From positions 1 to 6,032 of the forward strand of contig CAMBXY010000094.1 in NCBI GenBank assembly GCA_945871945.1: DNA of 6,032 nt, read 5' to 3'. This document shows, piece after piece, positions 5,915 to 6,032 of the stretch. The notes below the pieces were generated by a model. The model saw only the letters and a program-made list of their open reading frames with translations. It made no database searches and had not been told where the DNA came from. Positions within the stretch are counted from its first letter, which is position 1, and each line of letters starts with the position of its first letter. This DNA is from Bordetella parapertussis. GTDB taxonomy: Bacteria; Pseudomonadota; Gammaproteobacteria; Burkholderiales; Burkholderiaceae_C. A program made the translations under genes and the position numbers.

Positions 5915-6032
5915 GCGTGGACAATCCCACCGTCACCCAACCCGAAGCGGTCAAGCGACCCTTGTGGCGCGCCATTTTGGCGGTGTCTTGGTCTTTTATT
6001 GGTATTCGAAAAAACAGTGAGTTTCAGGAAGA
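5911..6032 (+). CDS. DUF2970 family protein, N-terminal part (cut by window edge)
   Basis: Forty codons are visible before the window ends. A short polar start is followed by RPLWRAILAVSWSFIGIRKN (residues 16-35) and SEFQE. This matches the start of the DUF2970 family, where a hydrophobic helix with WSF(F/I)G(V/I)RK leads into a charged segment and a second membrane helix; the latter would lie outside the window. These proteins are short (about 60-80 aa), and in Burkholderiales they are often encoded between ctaG and coxC. Their function is unknown to me. The ATG overlaps the ctaG stop (ATGA) and has AGGTGG upstream, so the start is secure. A role in oxidase assembly or stability is inferred only from position. 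coxC would be expected soon after. Confidence 0.8.
   Translation, partial: MSVDNPTVTQPEAVKRPLWRAILAVSWSFIGIRKNSEFQE

Noticed and set aside
1..6032. Mobile element, CRISPR array, tRNA, rRNA or riboswitch
   Set aside because: I saw no transposase or integrase motifs, no regularly spaced repeats, no cloverleaf with a T-arm consensus, and no long structured leader. The non-coding gaps are all under about 100 bp.

Overview
The window looks like a chromosomal segment from a betaproteobacterium, most likely Burkholderiales of the Comamonadaceae type. This is inferred from the protein sequences (CoxB with a fused cytochrome c domain, His-rich CoxA N-terminus, a BioC-like protein of a form I associate with that order) and from the gene order coxB-coxA-small membrane ORF-ctaG-DUF2970. 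Codon use is only moderately GC-rich, with many TTG, CAA and AAA codons, which would suit a freshwater relative such as Limnohabitans. The genus is a guess. The DNA is almost fully coding and shows no mobile element, CRISPR array, tRNA or rRNA. Left part (1-1302): the last codons of a plus-strand gene overlap the end of trmL, a tRNA wobble-base methyltransferase on the minus strand. Upstream of trmL on the same strand lies comF, a phosphoribosyltransferase-fold protein with an N-terminal Cys-rich zinc-finger-like region. These two probably form one short transcription unit. Middle part (1333-2250): a plus-strand gene starts only 30 bp from the comF start and encodes a BioC-like methyltransferase-fold protein. 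Its C-terminal half is well kept, but the glycine-rich SAM-binding motif is degenerate. Right part (2341-6032): the start of an aa3-type cytochrome c oxidase operon. It holds coxB (subunit II, CuA plus a fused haem c domain), coxA (subunit I, all redox-metal ligands present), a 37-residue single-span membrane protein, ctaG/cox11 (copper delivery to CuB) and the first 40 codons of a DUF2970 gene that overlaps ctaG by ATGA. CoxB takes electrons into CuA, probably through its own haem c; CoxA reduces O2 at haem a3-CuB; CtaG loads CuB. The small ORF and DUF2970 protein sit among assembly genes and probably act in biogenesis of the complex. Subunit III (coxC) and haem A synthesis genes would be expected beyond the right edge. 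This is mainly a conserved housekeeping region and I see no wholly new system. The points most worth a second look are the degenerate SAM motif of the BioC-like protein, the altered Mg-site residues in CoxA, the 37-residue ORF, and the repeat cluster in front of coxB.
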